64,000 bases of DNA from Streptomyces natalensis ATCC 27448 (GTDB lineage: Bacteria; Actinomycetota; Actinomycetes; Streptomycetales; Streptomycetaceae), in the NCBI RefSeq assembly GCF_000935125.1, contig NZ_JRKI01000034.1:248001-312000 (forward strand), read 5' to 3'. Shown piece by piece: positions 43,735-50,855 of this stretch (positions are counted from its first letter, which is position 1; each line of letters begins with the position of its first letter). The translations under genes and the position numbers were made by a program. The notes below the pieces were generated by a model. The model had not been told where the DNA came from. It saw only the letters and a program-made list of their open reading frames with translations, and searched no databases.

Positions 43735-44170
43735 AAGGATTCGCCGAGTTGACCGCGGCGATGCGACGCGCATGGCCAAGGGGCCGAAGGGGCGGACAGC
43801 GGTGGCCGCGCTCGCGAAGGCGTACGTCGACTTCGCCGAGCGCAACCCCGCGCTCTACGACGCGATGTTCCTCCTCGATACCGGCCTGCCTTTTGCCGAC
43901 GCGGCGACGCCGGAGCCACTGCGCGAGGCGTTCGGGATGCTGCTCGACACGCTCGGCGATATCGCGGAGGACGCCGAACCGGCCCTGTTCGTCGAGGCCC
44001 TCTGGTCGGCCCTGCACGGGCTGGTCACTCTCACGCGCTCGGGTCGACTTCCCGGGATCGAAGCGTCACGACGGCTCGAAGTCCTCGTGGACCGGTTCGC
44101 GGGACGCAAAGTCCTGGTGGACCGGTTCGCGGGACGCTATGTCCTGGTGGACCGGTTCGCGGGACGCTGA
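43735..44170 (+). pseudogene. TetR/AcrR (WHG-type) C-terminal fragment with frameshift
   Basis: GFAELTAAMRR (43738-43770) is read in one frame; the protein continues in another as AVAALAKAYVDFAERNPALY, then FLLDTGLPFADA and LFVEALWSALHGLVTL. This is the C-terminal (WHG) domain of a TetR regulator. The DNA-binding HTH expected before 43735 is absent, and a frameshift lies near 43770. A 132-residue frame starting at ATG 43772 could be translated but would lack DNA binding. Its last residues are three copies of a 10-residue unit (VLVDRFAGRx). Likely nonfunctional. Confidence 0.7.
44081..44170. repeat. Three tandem 30-bp repeats in the TetR remnant
   Basis: Units at 44081, 44111 and 44141, each 30 bp and nearly identical (GTCCTGGTGGACCGGTTCGC plus ten bases). 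The length is a multiple of three, so the array is in frame and ends with the stop codon. Recent duplication is likely because the copies differ at only a few bases. Confidence 0.85.
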
Positions 44171-44242
44171 CGGCGGCACCCGACGCAGCAGTCCGGACTC
44201 GGGGTGCCCGACTCGTGCAACGTGGCGCTGCCAGAGGCCCGT

Positions 44243-45193
44243 TCACCCGGCGTCGGCGACCGCCGCGGCAACGAAGCTGTGCTGTCGGGCGAGCTCGCGC
44301 TCGGCAACGGTGAGCGGGAACGAGGTGAACCCGTGCACCGCCTCGGCGACCACGTCGAGTTCCGCCTCGTTGCCGGCCGCTCGCCAGCGGGCCGCCATGA
44401 ACAACGTGTCGTCCAGCAGCGGGTCCTGTGTCCCGACGACGAACCGAGCGGCGGGCAGATCGCGCAGATCGGCATGGAGTGGTGAGATCTCAGGATCCTG
44501 AAGCTGCTCGATCGTCCGCCCGGGAAACGCCTGCTCGCGGAACCAGCGCTCGCCCTGGGTCGAGCCGACCAGGTTGCGCTCGCCGAAGGCCCGTGCACTG
44601 GGCGTCAGCGACATGTCATAGACGCCGTAGGCCAGATAGGCGGCACGGAACGCCCGGTGCGACGCGTCGCGGTCGCGCAGGCGCAGCAGGGTACGGGCGG
44701 CGAGTTCGGCGCCGGATGATTCACCGCCGATCACCAGGCGGTCGCTGCCGAATTCGGCCTGGGCGCTGTCGATCAGCCAGCGCGCCGCGTCCTCGCAGTC
44801 GTCGTCGGCGGCCGGATGCGGGTGTTCGGGAGCCAGCCGGTAGTCGACGCTGACCACGGCAACCCCGGCCGCGCGGGCCAGGTTCCACAGCCGTACGTCC
44901 TGATGCCGTGCGGAGCCGAGCACGCGGCCGCCCGGGTGAAGGTGGAGGAACGCCCCATGGACGACGGACGGGGTGAAGACGCGCACCCCTATGCCGCCCT
45001 CGCGGCCAGGGACGGTCCGGTCGACGCCCTCGTCCAGCACGACAGGATCGGGGAAGATCCCGAGGCCGCCGCGCAACACTCGCGCATCATCCACCTCATA
45101 GGTCTTAGGTGCCGACGCGAGCGTCTCGGCCAGCTTCTCGTTGAACGCCACGGTCTCATCGGCCACATCCTGGCCGGTGGTTGCCAAGGTCAT
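44243..45193 (-). CDS. Alpha/beta hydrolase, hormone-sensitive-lipase (family IV) type esterase
   Basis: The 316-residue esterase has an oxyanion motif HLHPGG (84-89, a variant of HGGG), nucleophile Ser159 in GGESSGAE, Asp in GTQDPLLDD and His in EAVHGF. SVDYRLAPEHPHPA is the classic family IV segment. Hydrolysis of short acyl esters is expected. The ATG at 45193 overlaps the stop of the LysR gene upstream (ATGA), so both are one translational unit. A much longer upstream frame runs through LysR and was rejected. Confidence 0.87.
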   Translation of the reverse strand: MTLATTGQDVADETVAFNEKLAETLASAPKTYEVDDARVLRGGLGIFPDPVVLDEGVDRTVPGREGGIGVRVFTPSVVHGAFLHLHPGGRVLGSARHQDVRLWNLARAAGVAVVSVDYRLAPEHPHPAADDDCEDAARWLIDSAQAEFGSDRLVIGGESSGAELAARTLLRLRDRDASHRAFRAAYLAYGVYDMSLTPSARAFGERNLVGSTQGERWFREQAFPGRTIEQLQDPEISPLHADLRDLPAARFVVGTQDPLLDDTLFMAARWRAAGNEAELDVVAEAVHGFTSFPLTVAERELARQHSFVAAAVADAG

Positions 45194-46119
45194 GACCCGA
45201 TCATGCCAGGCGGGCCGCCGGCGCTCTCCAGTCTCTGAAGCTCCGCCAGCACGGCGTGGATCGCCGGGCTGGCATGGGCGCTGTGCCGCCATGCCGCGTG
45301 CACCTCGCGCTTCGGTGGTCGTCGCAGCGGCCGGACGACGAGCCCGTCTCTCAGGGGCGGGCGGGCGAGGCGCGGGATCAGGGCGATGACCTCGCCGGAG
45401 GCGACCAGCGACAACTGGGTCGAGAAGTCGTCGATCAGGTGGCGCACGTCGGGGTCCTCGGGCAGATCTGCCACGAGCCGTCGGAACCACTGGTGGCACA
45501 CCGTGCGGGGCGGACTCGTCGCCCATGCGTGGCCGGCCAGGTCGTCACTGGTGAGTGGCGGGTCGAGCCGTGCGAGGGGATGTGTCCTATGCATGACGAC
45601 GTCGCCGACGTCGGTGTGGATGTGGCGCTGGGTCAGCGACGACGGCAGGTGGACGGGCAGCCCGTCGGCGTCGTGGAGAAGAGCGAGGTCGGCGCTGCCG
45701 GTGTCGACGCTGTGGAGGGCCTGGTCGGGTTCCAGTTCGGCGATGTGCATACGGAGGTCCGGGCAGCGCGTCGACACCCGCTCCATGATGGGCGCGAGCA
45801 GCCCGCGGATGCCCGTCGAGAAGGACACCACGCGCAGCGTCCCGCGCGGCGCGCCCTCCGCGACGGATCGGGCCGACTCGGCGCAGCGCTCCAGCGCTTG
45901 GAACACATCGGGCGCCGAGTCGACGATGGCCTGCCCGGCCAGGGTGAGTACGACGCCGCGTCCCGCGGGTGCGAGGAGGGGCACGCCGACCTGTCGTTCC
46001 AGCCTCTTGATCTGCTGTGACACGGCCGATGCGGTGAACCCGAGGTCGTCGGCCGCCCGCGCCAGCGTCCCGAGAGCGGCAACCGACCGCAATGCCCGCA
46101 GGGCTCCGACATCAATCAT
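45190..46119 (-). CDS. LysR family transcriptional regulator
   Basis: This 309-residue regulator has an HTH at residues 3-60 (GTLARAADDLGFTASAVSQQ) and an inducer-binding domain starting near residue 92 (GTLRVVSFSTGIRGLLAPIM). It is co-translated with the family IV esterase (ATGA overlap) and divergent from the dapA gene across 72 bp. Control of dapA, the esterase, or both is likely. The regulator co-operonic with its hydrolase is a common autoregulated design. Confidence 0.9.
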   Translation of the reverse strand: MIDVGALRALRSVAALGTLARAADDLGFTASAVSQQIKRLERQVGVPLLAPAGRGVVLTLAGQAIVDSAPDVFQALERCAESARSVAEGAPRGTLRVVSFSTGIRGLLAPIMERVSTRCPDLRMHIAELEPDQALHSVDTGSADLALLHDADGLPVHLPSSLTQRHIHTDVGDVVMHRTHPLARLDPPLTSDDLAGHAWATSPPRTVCHQWFRRLVADLPEDPDVRHLIDDFSTQLSLVASGEVIALIPRLARPPLRDGLVVRPLRRPPKREVHAAWRHSAHASPAIHAVLAELQRLESAGGPPGMIGS

Positions 46120-46191
46120 GAAGCCAGGCTACGCAGTACAGACAAAAAAGCATCGGTAGACCGGAGGTATTGCTCGGGGCAGGATCGAACC

Positions 46192-47100
46192 ATGACCGAC
46201 CAACTGCTCCCCGCTGACCTGCTTTTCGGCTCCAACCTCGTCGCCATGGCGACCCCGATGCAGCCCGACGGCACGATCAGCGAACCAGGGCTCGTCCACC
46301 TCGTCGACCACTTGCTGGCCACCGGGTGCGACGGCCTCGTCGTCGGTGGGACCACCGGCGAGTCGCCCACGCTGACCGAAGCCGAGTCGGCCCGGCTCGT
46401 CCGCACCGTGGTGGCCCTCTCGCAGAACCGGGCCCGGGTGATCGCCGGTGTCGGCACCTACAACACGGCCGAAAGCGTGCAGCGCGCCCGGGAGGCCGAG
46501 GCCGCCGGGGCAGATGCCCTGCTGCTCGTCTGCCCCTACTACTCCAGACCGACTCAGGCCGGCGTGGTGGCCCACTGCGTGGCGGTGGCCGACGCCACCG
46601 AACTGCCCGTGATGCTCTACGACGTCCCGGCGCGCACCGGCATCACCATGGAAGCGGCCACACTGATCGAGCTCTCCGGCCACCCCCGGATCCGGGCGGT
46701 CAAGGACGCCAAGGGCGATCTGTTCGAGGCGATGTCCGTCATGGATCGCACGTCGCTGGCCTACTACTGCGGCATCGATGAACTCAACCTGCCCTACCTC
46801 GCATGCGGCGCCACCGGCCTGGTCAGCGTCGTGGGCAACGTCGCTGCCGACCGCAACGCCGAGCTCATCCGGGCGGTCCGCAGCGGCGACCTCGCCTCGG
46901 CCAAGGCGATCCAGGCGTCGCTGCTCCCCTTGACGGACGCCATCATGCGCACCTCGCAAGGCGCCATCATGGCCAAGGCCGCGCTGGCCGAACTCGGAAT
47001 CATCCCGCATGCGACAGTGCGCCGCCCGCTCCTGGAGCCGCTGCCGTCTCACCTCCAGCGGCTGACGGATGCGCTGGCCACCGTCGCCGCGCCTGCGTGA
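46192..47100 (+). CDS. dapA: 4-hydroxy-tetrahydrodipicolinate synthase (DapA-type)
   Basis: The 302-residue DHDPS has the canonical GGTTGESPTLTEAE (52-65), catalytic Tyr143 in LYDVPARTG and Schiff-base Lys171 in AVKDAKGD. This is the classical family signature, unlike the hydroxyproline-pathway relative at 32.7 kb. It would condense pyruvate with aspartate semialdehyde in lysine/diaminopimelate synthesis. Its isolation from other lysine genes and its divergent LysR-esterase partner suggest a second, dedicated copy, perhaps supplying a specialised pathway. ATG at 46192 has CAGGATCG upstream. Confidence 0.85.
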   Translation: MTDQLLPADLLFGSNLVAMATPMQPDGTISEPGLVHLVDHLLATGCDGLVVGGTTGESPTLTEAESARLVRTVVALSQNRARVIAGVGTYNTAESVQRAREAEAAGADALLLVCPYYSRPTQAGVVAHCVAVADATELPVMLYDVPARTGITMEAATLIELSGHPRIRAVKDAKGDLFEAMSVMDRTSLAYYCGIDELNLPYLACGATGLVSVVGNVAADRNAELIRAVRSGDLASAKAIQASLLPLTDAIMRTSQGAIMAKAALAELGIIPHATVRRPLLEPLPSHLQRLTDALATVAAPA

Positions 47101-47233
47101 TCGAACCTCTGCCGGGCAGCGGAGCGGGTGTTGGGTGATACGAGGGCCACCCGGCCAACTCTTTGTGTCATCTGCCAGTACGGCGGTCCGGACAGGGCGG
47201 AGGAGACTTTCCGCCACGACCGCGACCCGGCGA

Positions 47234-47251
47234 GCCTCCGAATCCGGAGGC
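47234..47251 (+). other. Short stable hairpin before the methyltransferase gene
   Basis: GCCTCCG-AATC-CGGAGGC gives a 7-bp perfect stem with a four-base loop, 49 bp before the methyltransferase ATG and 134 bp after the dapA stop. It could end the dapA message or shape the methyltransferase leader. No further support. Confidence 0.35.
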
Positions 47252-47299
47252 CGTGCCGGCGTGGCCACGTACCGGACGAAGCACACAAGGGGGCAGCAC

Positions 47300-48043
47300 A
47301 TGAGCGTGCAGCAGTACGACGAGATCGGCGAGGCATTCGAGGGGTTCAAGGCCCTGCCGCTGATACGTTACGGGGAGGTGCCGAGCTTCCTGGGCATGGT
47401 CGGGGAGGTGAGCGGCAAGTCGGTTCTCGACCTGGCGTGCGGCACCGGTTTCTACAGCAGGGAGTTCAAGCGGCGCGGCGCCACGGACGTCTTCGGCGTC
47501 GACATCTCCGTCGAGATGATCGCCGCCGCGGAGGAGTTCGAGAAGCGTGACCCGCTGGGCGTGCGCTACGAGGTCGGCGACGTGGCCGAACTGCGCCCGC
47601 TCGACCGGCGCTTCGACATCGCGCTGGGCGTTCAGTGTCTCAACTACACCGAAAACATGGCACAGATGAAGCGGATGTGCCGCAACATCCACCAAAGCCT
47701 GGTGCCGGGCGGCGAGTTCTTCGTATTCGCCCAGAAGCCGGACTACCGGTTCGACAACCCGTCCCTGCACAAGTACGGCTTCCTCTGCGAGCCGACCGGC
47801 GAGGAGATCGAGACCGGTCCGCTGGGGCGGGTCACGGCGCTCCTCGACCCACAGCCGATCAGCATCGTCAGCACGGTCCCGCGCCGCGAGGTCTACGAGG
47901 AGTGTCTGCGGGCGGCCGGATTCGGTGCGGTGGAGTGGGTCCCGCTGGAGGTCTCCGAGGCCGGCATCCGCGACTTCGGCGAGGACTTCTGGGCGGACCT
48001 CCTCGCGAATCCGCCACTGGAGATGCTGCGCTGCCGTGCCTGA
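47300..48043 (+). CDS. Class I SAM-dependent methyltransferase (ToxA-like)
   Basis: The 247-residue methyltransferase has motif I VLDLACGTGFYSREF (about residues 42-56), the motif II acidic strand VFGVDISVEMI, and a later RFDIALGVQCLNYTENMAQM. The pattern resembles ToxA-type N-methyltransferases, but substrate cannot be inferred. ATG at 47300 has AAGGGGG upstream. It is 199 bp after dapA and convergent with a BTAD regulator gene. Not obviously in an operon. Confidence 0.85.
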   Translation: MSVQQYDEIGEAFEGFKALPLIRYGEVPSFLGMVGEVSGKSVLDLACGTGFYSREFKRRGATDVFGVDISVEMIAAAEEFEKRDPLGVRYEVGDVAELRPLDRRFDIALGVQCLNYTENMAQMKRMCRNIHQSLVPGGEFFVFAQKPDYRFDNPSLHKYGFLCEPTGEEIETGPLGRVTALLDPQPISIVSTVPRREVYEECLRAAGFGAVEWVPLEVSEAGIRDFGEDFWADLLANPPLEMLRCRA

Positions 48044-48107
48044 CCGGTTGACCGGCCGGGCCCCGGGGCCCGGAGCGGCGCATACGGTTCCGCCCTGCGG
48101 AGGTCCG

Positions 48108-48947
48108 TCAACGGCGTACCGTGACGGCGCTCAAGCCGGGTACCAGGCTGCGCAGCTGTGTGGTCGGGGACAGGCCCAGTTCGGCGTGGAGTCGGTGGGC
48201 GTAGCGTTCGAAGTCCCGCATTGCCTCTGAGGGGTTGCCTTCGGCCAGGTGCGCTCGGATCAGGCAGGACTGGCTGCTTTCGCGCAGGGCGTCGGCGCGG
48301 ATCGCGGCGTGGGCGGCGGTCACCGCATCGGCGTACCTGCCGGCCGCCGTGAAGGCTTCCGCGAGTCTCTCCAGGGCGTGGATGCGCAGTTGCCGCCAGT
48401 CCTCCGCCTGCAATATGGCCCAGTCGTCGTACCAGCCGGGCAGCAGGTCCAGCGAGAGCTCCTCGACTGCGTCGGGCGACACCTGCCAGGTCCCCTCCCC
48501 CGGGCGCTGGAGTATCCGGTGGGCCAACTGCTTGCCCTGGTGGAGGTCGACGCTCACGTTGCGGGCCAGCCGGACCTCGCCCGGGCCTACGTCGAGTGCC
48601 GACCTGCCTACGCAGTGCAGGCGGGACAGGGCGGACCGGAGGCTGGCGTGGGCGCGGTGCTCCGGAGCGTCCGGCCACAGTGTTCCGGCTATCAGACCCC
48701 GGGGTACGGCTGCCCGGCAGCACAGCGCGACGAAAGCCAGCAGCCGTTCCGAGCCGGACGGGAGCTGCACCGGCCGGCCGTCGACCAGCAGGTCGAAGCC
48801 GCCCAGCACGACGAGATGCGCCGCCTCGGCCTCTGCACCGGCCACACCACACGTATCGTCCGGCCAGGTCACGGCAGGACGCCAGCCGTCCCCCGCGGCC
48901 GTTGCCGCCGGGGCCGCGCCGCGACCGACCCTGTTCTGTATCGCCAT
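48108..48947 (-). CDS. BTAD-domain transcriptional regulator (AfsR/SARP-like)
   Basis: The 279-residue regulator has an N-terminal Trans_reg_C-type winged HTH (LVVLGGFDLLVDGRPVQLPS, then ERLLAFVALCCRAAVPRGLI). It continues with a bacterial transcriptional activation domain from about residue 150 to 270 (LLPGWYDDWAILQAEDWRQL). The first 40 residues are a variable leader. No ATPase domain, so it is a short SARP-type activator of the kind often linked to antibiotic clusters. No cluster is adjacent; target unknown. The upstream gap holds tandem repeats. Confidence 0.85.
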   Translation of the reverse strand: MAIQNRVGRGAAPAATAAGDGWRPAVTWPDDTCGVAGAEAEAAHLVVLGGFDLLVDGRPVQLPSGSERLLAFVALCCRAAVPRGLIAGTLWPDAPEHRAHASLRSALSRLHCVGRSALDVGPGEVRLARNVSVDLHQGKQLAHRILQRPGEGTWQVSPDAVEELSLDLLPGWYDDWAILQAEDWRQLRIHALERLAEAFTAAGRYADAVTAAHAAIRADALRESSQSCLIRAHLAEGNPSEAMRDFERYAHRLHAELGLSPTTQLRSLVPGLSAVTVRR

Positions 48948-49298
48948 CGCCGCAACCGAACCCCTCGGCTGTGCACGTCTCTATGTCTTCATTTTGCGGC
49001 GCCGGGCGCGAGCTGTCGAAATATGCCCTGGGCAGCGGCGCTCACCCCGCTGCAATGCTGTGACCAGCTGATTCATGGTCGATGGTCCGTGATCCGGTCG
49101 ATGGTCCGTGATCCGGTCGATGGTCCGTGATCCGTGGTCCGTGATCCGTGGTCCGTGAGGCGCAGGGGATCGGGCCGCCGATCGAGCCGCTGTTGCGGCT
49201 CGTGGCATATGCCGTCGCACCGCCGTCACGCCGCCGTCACGCCCGCCGACCAGAGTGAAGGGAGAGGTCTGCGGCCGTTGCGCACGGTTGGAGGAGAG
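48948..49298. other. Intergenic region with tandem repeats, no other gene seen
   Basis: The 351-bp gap between the leftward BTAD regulator and the rightward 31-aa ORF contains a repeat array at 49081-49160 and presumably both promoters. The segment at 48975-49025 is AT-richer and nearest the regulator. No -35/-10 pair is convincing. Confidence 0.4.
49081..49160. repeat. 19-bp tandem repeats with a shorter nested repeat
   Basis: GATGGTCCGTGATCCGGTC occurs at 49081 and 49100, then a third copy at 49119 grades into a 14-bp GTGGTCCGTGATCC subrepeat. The array lies upstream of the phospholipase unit. Possibly a slippage product; no symmetric operator is evident. Confidence 0.8.
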
Positions 49299-49394
49299 AT
49301 GTCACGTATCAGAATCCAAGTGCCTGATGAGAGCACCGTCCTGAAGTTCGGCGACGTCGCGGCCGTGGTGGTGCCGGGCCGGGGGAGGTCGTGA
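49299..49394 (+). CDS. 31-residue ORF translationally coupled to phospholipase C
   Basis: The short ORF MSRIRIQVPDESTVLKFGDV plus 11 residues has a strong GGAGGAG immediately upstream, and its TGA shares a base with the ATG of the phospholipase C (TGATG). The peptide begins with a plausible strand pattern (RIRIQVPDESTVLKF) and is not low-complexity. It may be a genuine small protein or a leader whose translation feeds the enzyme gene, which itself has no separate SD except GGGGGAGG inside this ORF. Confidence 0.55.
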   Translation: MSRIRIQVPDESTVLKFGDVAAVVVPGRGRS

Positions 49395-50824
49395 TGACCC
49401 ACGGAAACCGACTCTCGGCCATGGAGCACCTCGTGGTGCTGATGCTGGAGAATCGCTCGTTCGACCATCTGCTCGGGTTTCTCTACACCGACCAGAACAA
49501 CGCCTCGCCCTCGGGGCAGCCCTACGAAGGGCTGACCGGCACGGAGTCCAACCCCGACAAGCAAGGACAGCCCGTCAAGGTCAGCCGGATCCAGCCGACG
49601 GATCCTCACGCCTACTTCACCCCCGGCGCGAATCCGGGCGAGGGCTACAAGCCGACCAACGCACAGCTCTTCGGCTCGCTCACGCCGCCGTCACCACCGA
49701 CGGCGACCATGAACGGCTTCGTCACGAACTTCGCCGACACATTGGTCCAGCGAGCCCAGCAGGCACAGCACAGTGCGCCCGGTCACCGGCCGACCATCAT
49801 CCCGGGCACCTCCGACGGCGACATCATGCGCTGTCACACCCCCGAAAGTCTGCCCGTCCTGGCCGGCCTGGCCCGCGGCTATGCCGTCTGCGACCACTGG
49901 TTCAGCGCGGCACCGACCGAGACGATGCCGAACCGCGCGTTCGCCTGCGCCGCCACCAGCCAGGGACACATGGACGACCACACCCACACCTTCACCTGCC
50001 CGAGCATCTTCGGCCTGCTCAGCCGAAACGGTCTCGACTGGAAGGTGTACGGCAACGTCAGTGATCCTCTGACCAGAGGAAACTTCCCCGACATCCACAG
50101 CGCCTCCGCCGGCCACTTCGGCGTGTTCACCGACTTCCAGGCCGCTGCCCAGACGGGAGCGCTGCCCGCCTTCACCTTCCTCGAACCCAGCTGGAGCGCC
50201 ACCGGCAGCAGCGAGCACCCGGTCGACGACATGGCCAAGGGCGAACGGCTCATCCAGCAGGTGTACCGCACCCTGCACGACAGCCCGGCCTGGAAGAAGA
50301 CGCTGTTGGTCATCACCTACGACGAACACGGCGGGTGTTACGACCATGTTCCTCCCCCGGCCTCGGCCACGCCGCCCGGGGACGGCACCATAGGCGAGTT
50401 CGGCTTCGACTTCGGCCGCTTCGGCGTCCGGGTGCCGACCGTGCTGGTCTCCCCGCTGATCGACCAGGGCGTCGTGTTCCGCGCACCCGCCAACGCGACT
50501 CCGCTGGATCACACCAGCGTCCTCAAGACCCTCGAAGAACGCTGGTCGCTGCCCTCGCTCACCAAGCGGGACGCCGCCGCCACCGGACTCGGGGACGTCC
50601 TCACCCGCACCGCGCCCCGCACCGACGACGTCCTCGCGAACGTGGCCGCACCCGCTGCGGCGGCGGTCAACCCGTCCGCCGGTGAGATCTCCCATCTCCA
50701 GCAGATCCACGCCGACCTCGTCGCCCGCCAGCTCGTCCCGGGCACACGCGACCTGTACCGGGCGCTCCCCACCGAGGCCACACCGGAGGCGTACGAGGAA
50801 TTCATCCGCGCCCACACCGAATGA
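49394..50824 (+). CDS. Phospholipase C / acid phosphatase family phosphoesterase
   Basis: This 476-residue member of the bacterial phospholipase C (AcpA-like) family has nucleophile-region motif MLENRSFDHLLGF near the N-terminus, then MPNRAFACAATSQG and VITYDEHGGCYDHVPPP, which carry metal and catalytic residues. It would hydrolyse phosphocholine lipids or phosphomonoesters. Unlike many homologues it shows no Tat signal, so it is probably cytoplasmic or exported otherwise. ATG at 49394 is set by the TGATG overlap with the 31-aa ORF; a GTG three bases earlier is possible. It is convergent with the NACHT gene. Confidence 0.88.
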   Translation: MTHGNRLSAMEHLVVLMLENRSFDHLLGFLYTDQNNASPSGQPYEGLTGTESNPDKQGQPVKVSRIQPTDPHAYFTPGANPGEGYKPTNAQLFGSLTPPSPPTATMNGFVTNFADTLVQRAQQAQHSAPGHRPTIIPGTSDGDIMRCHTPESLPVLAGLARGYAVCDHWFSAAPTETMPNRAFACAATSQGHMDDHTHTFTCPSIFGLLSRNGLDWKVYGNVSDPLTRGNFPDIHSASAGHFGVFTDFQAAAQTGALPAFTFLEPSWSATGSSEHPVDDMAKGERLIQQVYRTLHDSPAWKKTLLVITYDEHGGCYDHVPPPASATPPGDGTIGEFGFDFGRFGVRVPTVLVSPLIDQGVVFRAPANATPLDHTSVLKTLEERWSLPSLTKRDAAATGLGDVLTRTAPRTDDVLANVAAPAAAAVNPSAGEISHLQQIHADLVARQLVPGTRDLYRALPTEATPEAYEEFIRAHTE

Positions 50825-50855
50825 CCCGGCGCCCGCGGGACGGAGTCCACCGCCG

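Noticed and set aside
43501..43845. Leftward frame between the TetR gene and the TetR remnant
   Set aside because: Short Arg/Ser/Ala-rich frames only; no family or start signal recognised.
46192..47100. Second hydroxyproline-pathway deaminase
   Set aside because: GGTTGESPT and Arg-containing LYDVPARTG motifs fit genuine DapA better than the hydroxyproline branch.
47101..47299. SAM riboswitch before the methyltransferase
   Set aside because: Only one short hairpin is visible; no conserved riboswitch core could be recognised.
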